DNA of 64,000 nucleotides from Paraglaciecola hydrolytica (GCF_001565895.1 NZ_LSNE01000011.1:189025-253024); one strand, 5' to 3'; shown: positions 34,769-44,304, counted from the first letter of the stretch. Numbers and translations are program-made. Notes: generated by a model not told the origin, from the sequence alone.

Positions 34769-35188
34769 TTACGCTAAATAATGGCCTTGTTCATCTAACA
34801 TCATCTCACCATCTTCTTTGTAATAAGGGCCGGCAGGCCACTTATCCAATAGGGCGAGTACAGTCTCGCTTGGGCGACATAGTTTGACGCCTTTGGCAGT
34901 GCACACGATCGGGCGGTTAACCAGCACAGGATGTTCGAGCATGGCCTGTAAAATAGTGTCATCTGACACTCCTTCGTCAAGCAAGCCCAAAGCTTGAGCC
35001 GGTGATTTTGAGGTTCTTAACGCTGTACGCGGGGTTAAATCTGCTGCAGCAAATAAACCTAATAGCTGGGCTTGAGTCCAGCCTACTTGCAGATATTCAA
35101 TAACGGTAGGTTGATAGCCAGCATCTTTGATGACTTGTAGCACATTACGTGACGTACCACAGTCTGGATTGTGATAAATAACGATCAT
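34769..35188 (-). CDS. arsC: Arsenate reductase, glutaredoxin-dependent
   Basis: This 139-residue ArsC of the thioredoxin-fold (Spx-like) class reduces arsenate to arsenite using glutathione and glutaredoxin. The start [20 protein letters not shown] holds the catalytic cysteine. [18 protein letters not shown] and [20 protein letters not shown], which carries the conserved arginine for oxyanion binding, follow. ATG 35188 overlaps the acr3 stop (ATGA), so the two are coupled. The frame from 35215 lies in acr3 and is rejected. This is the second arsenate reductase in the operon, of a different fold from that at 36955. Confidence 0.94.
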   Translation of the reverse strand: MIVIYHNPDCGTSRNVLQVIKDAGYQPTVIEYLQVGWTQAQLLGLFAAADLTPRTALRTSKSPAQALGLLDEGVSDDTILQAMLEHPVLVNRPIVCTAKGVKLCRPSETVLALLDKWPAGPYYKEDGEMMLDEQGHYLA

Positions 35189-36219
35189 ATTTGTGAGCCC
35201 TTGGTGGTAAACCAATGACGTGTGCGGTTAGCAAACCATACTAAGGATAACATCACGGGAACCTCAACTAGCACACCAACGACGGTGGCCAGTGCCGCGC
35301 CAGAATGTAATCCAAACAAAGAGATCGCTACGGCTACCGCCAATTCAAAGAAGTTAGAAGTGCCTATCATGCAAGCGGGTGCGGCCACATTATGGGGCAG
35401 TTTCATTTTAAGGGCGGCATAATAAGCGATGGCAAAGATACCGTAAGTTTGAATAAGCAATGGGATGGCGATTAACAAGATGGCTTCGGGTTTAGCAATA
35501 ATGGTTTGCGACTGAAAACCAAATAACAAAACTACCGTGGCTAATAAACCAATCATTGACCAAGGTTTCATGGTGCTCAAAAAACTATTTAGCCGAGTAT
35601 GGTTATCCGCCGAATCTAAAGCCCGACGAGTAAGGGTTCCCAGCACTAAGGGCACGACCACATACAAGAGTACCGAAAACAACAAGGTATCCCAAGGCAC
35701 GGTAATGTCGGTAACCCCCAAGAGCAAACCGGCAATGGGCGCAAAGGCAAAAATCATGATGATGTCGTTAATCGACACTTGTACCAAGGTGTAGTTGGCA
35801 TCACCTTTGGTCATTTGACTCCAGATGAATACCATGGCGGTACAAGGCGCTACACCTAATAAAATCATGCCCGCGATATATTCTGTTGCAGTTTGTGGGT
35901 CGACCCAATCGGCAAATAAGACTTTAAAAAATAACCAACCCAATAAGGCCATGGTAAAGGGTTTGATCAACCAATTTATCACCAAGGTTAAGGCCAAACC
36001 TTTGGGTTTTTTACCCACATCTTTAATGGACGAAAAGTCGATTTGCACCATCATTGGAAAAATCATTAACCAAATTAGTACGGCAATCACTAAGTTAACA
36101 TGGGCAAACTCTAAGGTAGCAATGGTGGCAAATTGAGCCGGGAAAAAACTACCCGCAGCAATACCCACTAAAATAGCCAAACCTACCCATACTGACAAAT
36201 AACGTTCAAACAATCCCAT
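35185..36219 (-). CDS. acr3: Arsenite efflux transporter, ACR3 family
   Basis: This 344-residue, ten-helix transporter exports arsenite. ACR3 signatures include [20 protein letters not shown], the conserved cysteine in [39 protein letters not shown] and [17 protein letters not shown]. The gene is the fourth of five in the operon, 8 bp after arsH and overlapping arsC by 4 bp. Reduced arsenate produced by either ArsC would be its substrate. Confidence 0.94.
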   Translation of the reverse strand: MGLFERYLSVWVGLAILVGIAAGSFFPAQFATIATLEFAHVNLVIAVLIWLMIFPMMVQIDFSSIKDVGKKPKGLALTLVINWLIKPFTMALLGWLFFKVLFADWVDPQTATEYIAGMILLGVAPCTAMVFIWSQMTKGDANYTLVQVSINDIIMIFAFAPIAGLLLGVTDITVPWDTLLFSVLLYVVVPLVLGTLTRRALDSADNHTRLNSFLSTMKPWSMIGLLATVVLLFGFQSQTIIAKPEAILLIAIPLLIQTYGIFAIAYYAALKMKLPHNVAAPACMIGTSNFFELAVAVAISLFGLHSGAALATVVGVLVEVPVMLSLVWFANRTRHWFTTKGSQI

Positions 36220-36227
36220 AATATTTC

Positions 36228-36953
36228 CTAAATAGCTCGTTGGTTAACCCGTTGACTGACCTGCTCAGCAGACTCAACCCGCTCAGAATAACGATCAACA
36301 AAGTAGTCTTTATTGTCACGCAGTAACAAGGTGAATTTCATCAGTTCTTCTAATACATCCACAATACGGTTGTAGTAGGGCGAGGGTTTCATGCGGTTAT
36401 TGTCATCAAATTCCATAAAAGCTTTGGCGACAGACGATTGGTTTGGAATGGTCACCATGCGCATCCAGCGGCCTAATATGCGCATTTGATTCACTGCGTT
36501 GAAAGATTGCGAACCGCCACTGACTTGCATGACTGCGAGGGTTTTACCTTGAGTGGGGCGTACACCGCCCAGACTTAGGGGCACCCAGTCGATTTGACTC
36601 TTAAAAATGCTGGTCATCGAGCCGTGACGTTCAGGTGAGCACCATACTTGACCTTCAGACCAAATCATTAAATCCCGTAGTTCTTTAACTTTCGGATGAT
36701 CTGCATCTGTGGTGTCGGTTTGCGGTAAACCTGTGGGGTTAAATATTTTAACTTCAGCGCCAAAATGCAACAAAATACGCGCGCTTTCTTCAATGACTAA
36801 ACGAGAAAACGAGCGCTCCCGTAAAGATCCATACAACAACAGAATACGGGGTTTATGCACTGAGGCCGGCTTTGTTGCGGTGGCAAAGGATTGACTATCG
36901 GGGATCTGCAACGAGGCCGCTTCAATATTGGGTAAAGTGTGATCGCTTAACAT
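36228..36953 (-). CDS. arsH: NADPH-dependent FMN reductase ArsH
   Basis: ArsH is a flavoprotein linked to oxidation of trivalent organoarsenicals and general redox protection. The 241 residues carry the FMN-binding [51 protein letters not shown] and [20 protein letters not shown] typical of the family. It lies one base from the LMW-PTP-type arsC and directly before acr3 in the operon. The presence of arsH suggests exposure to organic arsenicals, but that is inference. Confidence 0.93.
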   Translation of the reverse strand: MLSDHTLPNIEAASLQIPDSQSFATATKPASVHKPRILLLYGSLRERSFSRLVIEESARILLHFGAEVKIFNPTGLPQTDTTDADHPKVKELRDLMIWSEGQVWCSPERHGSMTSIFKSQIDWVPLSLGGVRPTQGKTLAVMQVSGGSQSFNAVNQMRILGRWMRMVTIPNQSSVAKAFMEFDDNNRMKPSPYYNRIVDVLEELMKFTLLLRDNKDYFVDRYSERVESAEQVSQRVNQRAI

Positions 36954-36954
36954 T

Positions 36955-37425
36955 TTATATGGCTCCAGCTTTTAACAATGCAGCGCGAAGTTCTGTGCCT
37001 GCGAGTTGTTGGGCAGCGATAGTTTTTAGTACTTCAACTCGCTCGCTGATCAACTGCATGCAAGCCCTAAAACCTGCGGCTTTTTCACTTTCAGTCCCTT
37101 CAATTTTAGATGGGTCGCTTAAGCTCCAATGGACTTTTATACTATTGCCAAACCAAACAGGACAAGACTCGCCAGCCGCAGAATCACAAACCGTCACCAC
37201 CACATCAGGAGCAAAATCTTCAAATTCATCCCACGACTGACTTTGTAAACCTTCAACAGAAATGCCCGCTTCGCTTAAGTATTTAATCGATAACGGATGT
37301 ACTTCACCAACTGGCTGACTACCCGCACTTTTGGCTTCGATAAGACCCTCAGAAAGGTGAGTGGTGATGGCTTCAGACAATATGCTGCGACAACGATTAT
37401 GGGTACAGATATAGAGTATTTTCAT
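36955..37425 (-). CDS. arsC: Arsenate reductase, LMW-phosphatase type
   Basis: This 156-residue protein has the low-molecular-weight phosphatase P-loop CTHNRCRS at residues 7-14, [18 protein letters not shown], the conserved DPS near residue 104 and a second redox cysteine in [16 protein letters not shown]. This matches thioredoxin-coupled arsenate reductases of the Bacillus/Pseudomonas sort. It is the first gene after arsR, 13 bp away. Together with the glutaredoxin-type enzyme at 34769 the operon encodes two independent ways to reduce arsenate. Confidence 0.92.
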   Translation of the reverse strand: MKILYICTHNRCRSILSEAITTHLSEGLIEAKSAGSQPVGEVHPLSIKYLSEAGISVEGLQSQSWDEFEDFAPDVVVTVCDSAAGESCPVWFGNSIKVHWSLSDPSKIEGTESEKAAGFRACMQLISERVEVLKTIAAQQLAGTELRAALLKAGAI

Positions 37426-37438
37426 GTTCTTTCCTTGC

Positions 37439-37774
37439 TCAACAACAGGTTTCGGTGGTGCTTAAACAGACATTCAATTTAGTGAGTGCGTCTTTGTGGT
37501 AATCGGAGTTGTGGTTTGCCGTTTGTTCAATGACATTTTTTGCCCAAGTGGGCAGGCTAGGATGAAGTTTGTAATACACCCATTTGCCACGGCGTTCATC
37601 CAGCAAGATCCCACACTTACGTAGCTCTGCTAAGTGGCGAGATATTTTGGGTTGGTCAAGCTCAAGTGCCGCCATTAAGTCGCATACACAGGCCTCGTTG
37701 ACGGTGTTAATTAATAACAGCGACTTTAAGCGGGTATCGTCGGCTAGACATTTATAGAATTTGCAGGGATCCAT
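37439..37774 (-). CDS. arsR: Arsenical resistance repressor ArsR
   Basis: This 111-residue winged-helix SmtB/ArsR repressor would block the operon until trivalent arsenic binds. EACVCDLMAALELDQPKISR contains the family's CVCD metal site at the recognition helix. HLAELRKCGILLDERRGKWV and YYKL form the wing. A second cysteine pair (CC) ends the protein and might be an extra arsenic ligand, as in some atypical ArsR. It is first in arsR-arsC-arsH-acr3-arsC, all on the minus strand. A symmetrical site lies just upstream. Confidence 0.94.
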   Translation of the reverse strand: MDPCKFYKCLADDTRLKSLLLINTVNEACVCDLMAALELDQPKISRHLAELRKCGILLDERRGKWVYYKLHPSLPTWAKNVIEQTANHNSDYHKDALTKLNVCLSTTETCC

Positions 37775-37777
37775 AAT

Positions 37778-37815
37778 TCACATCTGAAATTTCACATATG
37801 TGTAATTTCGCATGT
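37778..37815 (-). promoter_or_regulatory. Likely ArsR operator
   Basis: The palindrome CACATATGTG (37793-37802) is centred about 23 bp before the arsR start, inside a wider partly symmetrical stretch where TTCACATCTGAAATT-like and AATTTCGCATGTG words repeat CACAT/ATGTG. The position fits autoregulation. Binding is inferred. Confidence 0.6.
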
Positions 37816-37940
37816 GTTGGCTTGTTTGTAAACCTTAAAATTTTAGTACGTGGATTTTAATTTGAAATGGGTAGGCTTTAGGGACTTAACGCAGCACTAA
37901 ACTTATGGCGCTACATTACTTAATCTTGATGAACACAAAG

Positions 37941-38801
37941 CTACAAAGACAGCGGAGTAGAGGCTTTGTTTAGGTGCTCTTGTTCGATGATGGTTTCTGC
38001 AATGCTAAAGTTAAGCAAACTAAACTCCAGTCCGCGACTTGCTGCATTGGCAGCGTTGGGGGCAAATGCGCAAAAAGTCAGTAACTCGTTAAAATTATCT
38101 TGCGGCCACACATAACACTGATCAAAACCTGCTGGAAACAAGGCTAAGTTTTGATTATCTTGAGAAATTTGCGCATTTCGCGCAAAACTCATTTTTTTGA
38201 AAAAGGTGACTGCGGCTGGTGAATTATCTTGTAGTGCATCAGCAAATTTTGCCAGTTTTACTTCACCTTTCGTTTGTTTACTCAAAGTGCGTACGTCCTG
38301 CATACTAAGTGGTTTGCCGTATTTGGCGATAGCGGCTTCTAACACTTGGGTTCTAACTGGCTCAATGCTGAGGTAAGCACTACTGATTTTATAACGCAAA
38401 TTGAGTTGATGGATAAAGCCCGAGTGTTTATTGAAATACAGCTCTAAACGTTGCTCAAGGCGCGACTCTTGATAAGGCTGAAAAAAACTAACAGTGATTT
38501 TTTCGCTGCGGGTACCACCTGTTATTGTATGGATCTCGCCGCCGTTTTCGATCAATGCAATAGCTTTGTCTAATATATTTTGACCAAGTTTTACCTCTTT
38601 GATATCCAAAGAAGATTGTAAAGTTTGCTTAGGGTTGGTTGGTGCACTGAGAGTTTGTTGGCGCGAAAAACGTTTTAGACCTTCAGTTTGTTCGAGGGGA
38701 TGTGCATAAGCCTGATTAAGTAATCCAAAGATGGCAGCGCCTAAAATCATAAGACGGCGGATGAAACACAACGCTTTGCTGCGAATAAGCAAAAGAAACA
38801 T
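37941..38801 (-). CDS. Exported protein of unknown function
   Basis: This 286-residue protein has a long N-terminal signal (hydrophobic LMILGAAIFGLLNQAYA, cleavage near AHP). The mature part contains DKAIALIENGGEIHTITG, YKISSAYLSIEPVRTQVLEA, AKYGKPLSMQDV and FPAGFDQCYVWPQDNFNEL. Two cysteines (QCYVW and TFCAFAP) could form a disulfide in the periplasm. I recognise no family. It lies between arsR and the divergent FG-GAP-like gene and has no clear partner. Confidence 0.65.
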   Translation of the reverse strand: MFLLLIRSKALCFIRRLMILGAAIFGLLNQAYAHPLEQTEGLKRFSRQQTLSAPTNPKQTLQSSLDIKEVKLGQNILDKAIALIENGGEIHTITGGTRSEKITVSFFQPYQESRLEQRLELYFNKHSGFIHQLNLRYKISSAYLSIEPVRTQVLEAAIAKYGKPLSMQDVRTLSKQTKGEVKLAKFADALQDNSPAAVTFFKKMSFARNAQISQDNQNLALFPAGFDQCYVWPQDNFNELLTFCAFAPNAANAASRGLEFSLLNFSIAETIIEQEHLNKASTPLSL

Positions 38802-39009
38802 GAAAATCCTCGTTGAACTAATTTGATTAAAGTGAAGACCAAGTTCAAGCCTAACATATAAGCTGTTGAATTAAGTATTGAAAAATGCTTAACAGCGGGC
38901 AAAACATACTTATAAACATTGAATTAAACATTTACATTTTAACACTGAATTTAAAAAAGGATTTGTTATGCTTAGCGCAATATTGAATGGCAAAAGGAAG
39001 GGCATAATC

Positions 39010-40638
39010 ATGTTACAGCAATGGCAGTTATCACTTAAGCAGTGCCTTATTTTAGGCTTGTTGAACCTATCTTTAGCAAGTGTTCATCTCTGCGCTCATG
39101 CCGCTAACTCTAGTCTTTTTAACGAACATCAAATTACCTTACCCTTTAATCTCACTCAGCCTGTGTATGCGGCCAATCTATTGACTAATCCGGGCAATGA
39201 AATGTTGCTGTTAGGTGTTAATGAAAGTGGTCAGCGCCAGTTTGCCATCTACGCACTGAATGCCAATAATCAGTTAGTATTAATGGATCACCTGCGCTTG
39301 GATAATAGTCTGTTTGCGTTTGATGTGGGCACTCCCGATAAAAATGGTCAGCAACAGTTATATTTTTTAAGTAAGGATCAGTTATTTCAGTATCAGTTTG
39401 TTGGTCCCGCTGCAGAGCCGATAAAGCCAAGCGGACCAATGATGGCCGCGCCTCAAGCAGAGGTCATTGCTAGTATTGAACATTCTAATTCACGCCTTGT
39501 AGCGATAAGCAAAATAAAGTCGATGTACTTAAGCGAAAAAGCCGATGCCATCATTACACTGGATTTTGCCAAAGACATTAATAACGATCTGCGTGATGAT
39601 TTTGTGCTGCCCCATTTTGAGCAGTTAAATCTGTATTTATCAGGTGAAGATGCCACTCAATTAACAGGCTTAAAAGAACAACATCTCAACATCCGATCTT
39701 TATTACGGGTTGATGGTGCCGATGTGCGTTTTAAACCCAGTGACTTGTTATTTGTGGATATGGACTTAGATACAAGAAACGACATAGTGTTGGTTGAATC
39801 TGGCCAGCTTAGAGTTTATCAGCAAACTTTGTCGGGCGATTTTAATCCTGAGCCTTTGTTGATTAAGGTAGCTGCCGAAATTGAGGGTATCAATTGGTGG
39901 GATAAAATTGATGTTGATGGTCAGCAAGTTGACCAAAGCCAGTTGAAGCATCGAAGCGTGGAAACCATAACCGATGTTAATGGTGATGCTTTGCCTGATT
40001 TAATTGTGCGGTTTACCCAAAGTTCTGGTGTGCTTGATCGCACCAACGATTATGAATTTTATTATGCCAGTGTGGTTGATGGGCACTTGAGTTATGCCCT
40101 TAAGGCCGACACACGTATTCAGTCTGACAGTACTTTGTCTGACTTTAAGTGGTTTGATTTAGACGGTGACGGTAAACAAGAGATCATGCTGTCGTCCTTT
40201 GATTTGAGCTTATCGCAAATTATCTCTGCCTTGTTATCCAGTAGTATTGAGCAAGAAGTATTGATATTTAAGATGGATGAAAATAATCTTTTTCCGGCTA
40301 AACCCACGGCCAGCCAGGACGTAGAAATTACTTTTAGTTTGTCTTCTGGGCGCAGTGGCGAGCCCATGGTTAAAGCCCAAGATATTGACGGTGATAAATT
40401 TAAAGATTTGATTTTTTCTGAAGGTGAAGAAGAAATAAAAGTATTATTTGCCAGTCGAGATGGTAAAAGACTTTTTAATAAACGTGCAGAAAAACACAAA
40501 GTGCAAGTGCCTAAAAATGCCAAGTCTATTACCCATAATGATTTAAACAATGATGGGAAAATGGATTTGATCTTACATTACAGTCGCGCCGATGCTGCCG
40601 ACTTGCTAAATAAAGTCATAGTGTTAATCGCTAATTGA
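39010..40638 (+). CDS. Exported FG-GAP/VCBS-repeat protein
   Basis: From ATG 39010, which has AAGGAAG upstream, the product is 542 residues with a signal peptide (ILGLLNLSLASVHLCAHAA). Five calcium-loop-like repeats of beta-propeller type are visible: FVDMDLDTRNDIVLVE, DVNGDALPDLIVRF, DLDGDGKQEIMLSS, DIDGDKFKDLIFSE and DLNNDGKMDLILHY. This suggests an extracytoplasmic propeller, possibly for binding; no enzyme motif is seen. An earlier in-frame ATG at 38968 would lengthen the signal peptide and is less likely. Confidence 0.75.
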   Translation: MLQQWQLSLKQCLILGLLNLSLASVHLCAHAANSSLFNEHQITLPFNLTQPVYAANLLTNPGNEMLLLGVNESGQRQFAIYALNANNQLVLMDHLRLDNSLFAFDVGTPDKNGQQQLYFLSKDQLFQYQFVGPAAEPIKPSGPMMAAPQAEVIASIEHSNSRLVAISKIKSMYLSEKADAIITLDFAKDINNDLRDDFVLPHFEQLNLYLSGEDATQLTGLKEQHLNIRSLLRVDGADVRFKPSDLLFVDMDLDTRNDIVLVESGQLRVYQQTLSGDFNPEPLLIKVAAEIEGINWWDKIDVDGQQVDQSQLKHRSVETITDVNGDALPDLIVRFTQSSGVLDRTNDYEFYYASVVDGHLSYALKADTRIQSDSTLSDFKWFDLDGDGKQEIMLSSFDLSLSQIISALLSSSIEQEVLIFKMDENNLFPAKPTASQDVEITFSLSSGRSGEPMVKAQDIDGDKFKDLIFSEGEEEIKVLFASRDGKRLFNKRAEKHKVQVPKNAKSITHNDLNNDGKMDLILHYSRADAADLLNKVIVLIAN

Positions 40639-40729
40639 CAAAAACTGTGTGAAAATTTAGCGGATTGTTCAAGTGTATATTTTCCATCACCGCTAAATTT
40701 GGCCTGCTGTAATAAACGTTAAGGAAACC

Positions 40730-41587
40730 ATGAAGACCCCCAAACGAATACAACCCCTTGTAGATGACGGTTTAGTTGACGAAGTGTTATATCAATTAAT
40801 GAGTGGCAAAGAAGCCACTGTTTATGCCGTACGCTGTGGTGAAGAAATTCGTTGTGCCAAGGTTTATAAAGAAGCCATGCAACGCAGCTTTAAAAAGGCC
40901 GCGCAATATCAAGAAGGCCGCAAAGTACGCAGTACGCGCCGTGCTCGTGCCATGGAAAAAGGCTCTAAATTTGGGCGTAAACAACAAGAAGATGCTTGGC
41001 AAAATACCGAAGTAGAAGCCTTATTTAAGTTAGCCAAAGCTGGTGTAAGGGTACCTCAGCCTTATGGTTGTTACGACGGTGTATTGTTAATGGAACTGAT
41101 CACTGACGAACAGGGAGACGTGGCACCGCGCCTCAATGATGTGCAGATGTCGGCAGAACAAGCCATCGAAGATCACTTACAAGTCATGCATTACGTCAAA
41201 CAAATGCTGTGCATTGGTTTAGTACATGGTGATTTATCTGAATTTAATGTACTGGTCGACGATTACGGCCCGGTGATCATCGACCTACCCCAAGTAGTTG
41301 ATGCTGCTGCCAACAACAATGCCTTTAGTATGTTGCAACGAGACGTACGTAATATGTCTGAATATTATGGCCAGTACGCCCCAGAGTTAGTCTCAACCTA
41401 CTACGCCGAAGAAATGTGGGAACTATTTGAAGCCGGTGAGCTTACACCCGATACCGAACTTAGCGGTACCTTTGAGTTTAGTGACGAAGCAGCTGACGTT
41501 GACTCGGTACTCGAAGAAATCAAAGCCGCTTTTGCTGAGGAGCAAGAACGTTTGGAACGTATTAATGTGGCGAATGAATCTGATTAA
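40730..41587 (+). CDS. RIO1-type serine/threonine kinase
   Basis: The 285 residues show the RIO kinase pattern: a phosphate loop MSGKEATVYAV, catalytic lysine in RCAKVYKEAMQRSFK, the RIO insert RRARAMEKGSKFGRK, hinge LLMELITDEQGD, catalytic loop LVHGDLSEFNVLV and metal-binding VIIDLPQVVDAAAN. An acidic tail follows residue 240. Bacterial RIO1-like kinases are widespread but their targets are poorly known. The gene stands alone, with the decayed TIR-like mini-operon immediately downstream on the other strand. Confidence 0.9.
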   Translation: MKTPKRIQPLVDDGLVDEVLYQLMSGKEATVYAVRCGEEIRCAKVYKEAMQRSFKKAAQYQEGRKVRSTRRARAMEKGSKFGRKQQEDAWQNTEVEALFKLAKAGVRVPQPYGCYDGVLLMELITDEQGDVAPRLNDVQMSAEQAIEDHLQVMHYVKQMLCIGLVHGDLSEFNVLVDDYGPVIIDLPQVVDAAANNNAFSMLQRDVRNMSEYYGQYAPELVSTYYAEEMWELFEAGELTPDTELSGTFEFSDEAADVDSVLEEIKAAFAEEQERLERINVANESD

Positions 41588-41617
41588 CTGGATTGGTAAA
41601 GCAGTGAATAGAGGCGA

Positions 41618-41740
41618 CTAAATAGAAACTACAAGCAAACTATTAGGATCCATTACCGCCAGTTGTATTGCGCTATCACAATATTGATTTAACCAATTTT
41701 GATCCTTATGGCTATAGCTGATAGAAGCAGAATATTTCAT
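41618..41740 (-). pseudogene. Truncated TIR-domain protein
   Basis: This 40-codon frame is too short for routine gene calls, but it begins MKYSASISYSHKDQNWL, the classic start of a bacterial TIR domain (ISYSHKD on the first strand). It has an excellent ribosome site, GGAGGTGAA, directly before the ATG. After about residue 20 the similarity ends and a TAG follows at 41618, so most of the domain, including any catalytic glutamate, is missing. It overlaps the preceding mini-frame by ATGA. I read it as the remnant of a deleted TIR effector gene; a real micro-protein cannot be excluded. Confidence 0.55.
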
Positions 41741-41826
41741 TTCACCTCCATCTCCTTGGGCTCTACCTTGAGCTCATTAATAATTGTCCTTGGTTTTTTG
41801 GGTTTTACCTTAAGTGACACTGCCAT
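41737..41826 (-). CDS. Short frame coupled to the TIR remnant
   Basis: This is a 29-codon frame from ATG 41826, lysine- and glutamate-rich (MAVSLKVKPKKPRTIINELK, then VEPKEMEVK). Its stop codon overlaps the TIR-like ATG (ATGA), and its last codons supply that gene's ribosome-binding site, a typical sign of a true gene pair. The frame stays open upstream for about 20 more codons without a clear start, so this may be the tail of a longer lost gene. No function can be assigned. Confidence 0.4.
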   Translation of the reverse strand: MAVSLKVKPKKPRTIINELKVEPKEMEVK

Positions 41827-41932
41827 GTCGTGCAAATGTTGACCATCTATTTTTAGATTATTAGGCTGTTTAAATGTTAAGGTATTTAGCTATAGCGCTG
41901 GTAAACTCAGACGTTTTGGAAAGGAATGTATA

Positions 41933-43633
41933 GTGACAATGTCTCCTCTTGCTATCAACATAGGTGTTTCTGGCCATCGAGATATTCCTGCTAAAGATTG
42001 GCCAAAATTAAAAGAAACGTTGGCAACTGAGCTCAATAGCCTTAAAGAACAATTTCCCCATAGCAGTATTAATGTTCTTTCAGGACTTGCTGAGGGGGCC
42101 GACCAACTTATGGCGCATGTAGCATTGCAATTGAATTTTAACCTCATTGGCGTGCTGCCTTTTGAGATTGATGAATACGAAAAGGATTTTGCAACTGAGG
42201 AGTCACTGGAGCAATTTCGCCATTATCTTAGTCAGTGCAGTGAGATAACAATATGCCGGCGAGAGGCTCACGTTCCTCGTGATAGTGGCTATAGTGAACT
42301 GGCAAAGGTATTAGTACAGTTTTCAGATTTGGTTATTGTATTGTGGGATGGCGTTGTAGAAACCAACCAAGATGGGACTATAAGTAGCCCACTGGCAGGT
42401 GGAACGGCTGATGTGGTTAATATGTGCCTAGAAGGTTTAGTCGATGATAGAAGTTTGCTGTTTTCTAAACCCAATAAAACATTTTGTAAGTGGTTGGCAG
42501 CAAACCGCGAAAGACATAACACACTGCCCGCCACTATTGGTAATCCTGAGATTATAGGCACCTGGAAACCCATCTTGCTCAAAGGTGAGCAGGATATTCG
42601 CCTGTTCAATGAAATATTACTTAAAACAGAACGTTTTAACGTAAATGCTTTGGGGGTTAAACAGGAGGCAAAAACGGCTAGCCGGGAATTTTTATTAGGT
42701 CCTACGTCTTCGCAAAAAGATTTAGCCGCTATTAATAAATTAATTGATGCCTATACAGTGGCGGATTGTTTGGCACAACTGCGTCAAAAACAACGTCTTA
42801 CCTCAATAAAATCTATTACTAGCTTGTCCTTCATTGCAATATTGGCTCAACAAATCTATGTCAGTCTGTACCCCAATTGGTTGTGGTTTTCCTTGCATCT
42901 TTTTCTGGTCATTGTGGCGGTGGGAATTTATCGAATATTTTTTGTCGGCACCGACACCAAAGAAGAACAATTTGTTGAATGGCGCGTGTTTGCAGAAGAT
43001 CTACGGGTACAAATATTTTGGTATTTAAGTGGTATTTCCGATCACTGTGCGAATTATTATCGCACCACCAAACTGAATGAAATGGATTGGATCGTAGATA
43101 ATTTAAACAAACTTATGCTAAATGTTGTTCCCCCCGTGGATTGTGATATTGCCTTTGTGCGGCAACAATGGATTTTAGATCAACGTAACTATTTTGTGGG
43201 CCAACGAGGAGAAAGAGGCAGAGCAGCATCTTATTTTCTCAAAGCCAAGCGCCTGCAAAATACCGCAATAGTGTTATTTTGTAGCGCCATTATTTTGATG
43301 TTTGTCAGTGTCATTAAAGTACATACTGATTTTTTTCCGGTTATGTCTACTTCAGTATTTTTTGTCATTATTGCCATGTTATTTATTACCTCTGCCCTGA
43401 TAAAAACCTTTGCGGTACAAATGGGTTTCGAAGAACTCAGTCAGCGTTACTTACGTACGGGGTATTATTTTCAACAAGCGATGGATAAATTAGCTTTGTT
43501 AGATAGGCACAATCAACAAGATACAGTCGCCTATCAAAAAATTATTAAAACCATCGGGATTGAAGCGCTCAATGAAAACGCGGCATGGTTGCAATTACAT
43601 AAGATGAACGCTTATAAAGTGCAGGTCAGCTAG
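41933..43633 (+). CDS. SLOG-domain protein with four transmembrane segments
   Basis: Residues 1-160 form a Rossmann-like SLOG nucleotide-sensor domain: INIGVSGHRDIP, INVLSGLAEGADQLMAHVAL, VLPFEIDEYEKDF, then a late LVIVLWDGV and GGTADVV. Four hydrophobic helices follow in two pairs, near residues 292-312, 316-339, 441-461 and 469-492, with a long charged linker. SLOG domains fused to membrane modules are predicted nucleotide-activated effectors in bacterial conflict systems (Burroughs and colleagues). The GTG at 41933 has GGAAAGGA upstream at good spacing; an ATG lies two codons later. It stands alone, divergent from a TIR remnant and convergent with hisIE. Defence function is inference. Confidence 0.7.
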   Translation: MTMSPLAINIGVSGHRDIPAKDWPKLKETLATELNSLKEQFPHSSINVLSGLAEGADQLMAHVALQLNFNLIGVLPFEIDEYEKDFATEESLEQFRHYLSQCSEITICRREAHVPRDSGYSELAKVLVQFSDLVIVLWDGVVETNQDGTISSPLAGGTADVVNMCLEGLVDDRSLLFSKPNKTFCKWLAANRERHNTLPATIGNPEIIGTWKPILLKGEQDIRLFNEILLKTERFNVNALGVKQEAKTASREFLLGPTSSQKDLAAINKLIDAYTVADCLAQLRQKQRLTSIKSITSLSFIAILAQQIYVSLYPNWLWFSLHLFLVIVAVGIYRIFFVGTDTKEEQFVEWRVFAEDLRVQIFWYLSGISDHCANYYRTTKLNEMDWIVDNLNKLMLNVVPPVDCDIAFVRQQWILDQRNYFVGQRGERGRAASYFLKAKRLQNTAIVLFCSAIILMFVSVIKVHTDFFPVMSTSVFFVIIAMLFITSALIKTFAVQMGFEELSQRYLRTGYYFQQAMDKLALLDRHNQQDTVAYQKIIKTIGIEALNENAAWLQLHKMNAYKVQVS

Positions 43634-43655
43634 ACACTATTTTGTATGTCTAGCT
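43628..43655. terminator. Convergent hairpin between SLOG gene and hisIE
   Basis: AGCTAGACA (43628-43636) pairs exactly with TGTCTAGCT (43647-43655). The stem begins within the last codons of the SLOG gene and covers the hisIE stop. It probably acts as a shared transcription end, although T-runs are short. Confidence 0.5.
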
Positions 43656-44257
43656 CTTAACACCCCAACTACATCACTCAGGCTCAAGTCACTGGCTTGC
43701 AGTAAAACAATCAAGTGATAAAGCAGGTCGGCAGATTCGTTTTTAAGTTCTTCCAAATCTTTTACTGTGGCGGCAAGGGCGGTTTCAACCCCTTCTTCAC
43801 CGACTTTTTGGGCAATGCGTTTAATGCCTTTACTGTACAAATGCGCGGTATAGCTGGAGTCGGGATCGGCACCTTTACGTGAAGCAATGACTTGCTCTAA
43901 CTCACCAATAAAACTCAAATCCGCAGACTCACTGTCGAACCAGCAGGTTTCAGTACCAGTATGGCAAGTTGGACCGACAGGGTTAACCAAGGCGAGGAGT
44001 GAATCGTCGTCACAATCGCTGGTTATCTCGACAAGGTTTAAACTATTGCCAGACTCTTCGCCTTTAGTCCATAAACGCTGTTTTGAACGGCTAAAGAAAG
44101 TGACTAAACCTGTTTCTAGGGTTTTATCTAATGCATCCTGATTCATATAACCCTGCATCAGCACTTTGCCTGATACTGCGTTTTGCACTATGCATGGCAA
44201 TAAGTTATCCATTTTTTGCCAAGCAAGTTTGGCGACATTATCTTTATTAATCTTCAT
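43637..44257 (-). CDS. hisI: Bifunctional phosphoribosyl-AMP cyclohydrolase / phosphoribosyl-ATP pyrophosphatase
   Basis: This fused HisIE protein performs steps two and three of histidine synthesis. The cyclohydrolase half (residues 1-115) shows [27 protein letters not shown], the aspartates of [12 protein letters not shown] and the zinc cysteines near [12 protein letters not shown]. The pyrophosphatase half (120-206) shows [20 protein letters not shown] and [10 protein letters not shown]. It is the last gene of the his operon, separated from hisF by 254 bp that hold a palindromic repeat. Confidence 0.96.
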   Translation of the reverse strand: MKINKDNVAKLAWQKMDNLLPCIVQNAVSGKVLMQGYMNQDALDKTLETGLVTFFSRSKQRLWTKGEESGNSLNLVEITSDCDDDSLLALVNPVGPTCHTGTETCWFDSESADLSFIGELEQVIASRKGADPDSSYTAHLYSKGIKRIAQKVGEEGVETALAATVKDLEELKNESADLLYHLIVLLQASDLSLSDVVGVLRARHTK

Positions 44258-44304
44258 TGTTATCTCTACAAAATTTAATCATGTGCCAAAAAGCCAAACT
44301 ATTT

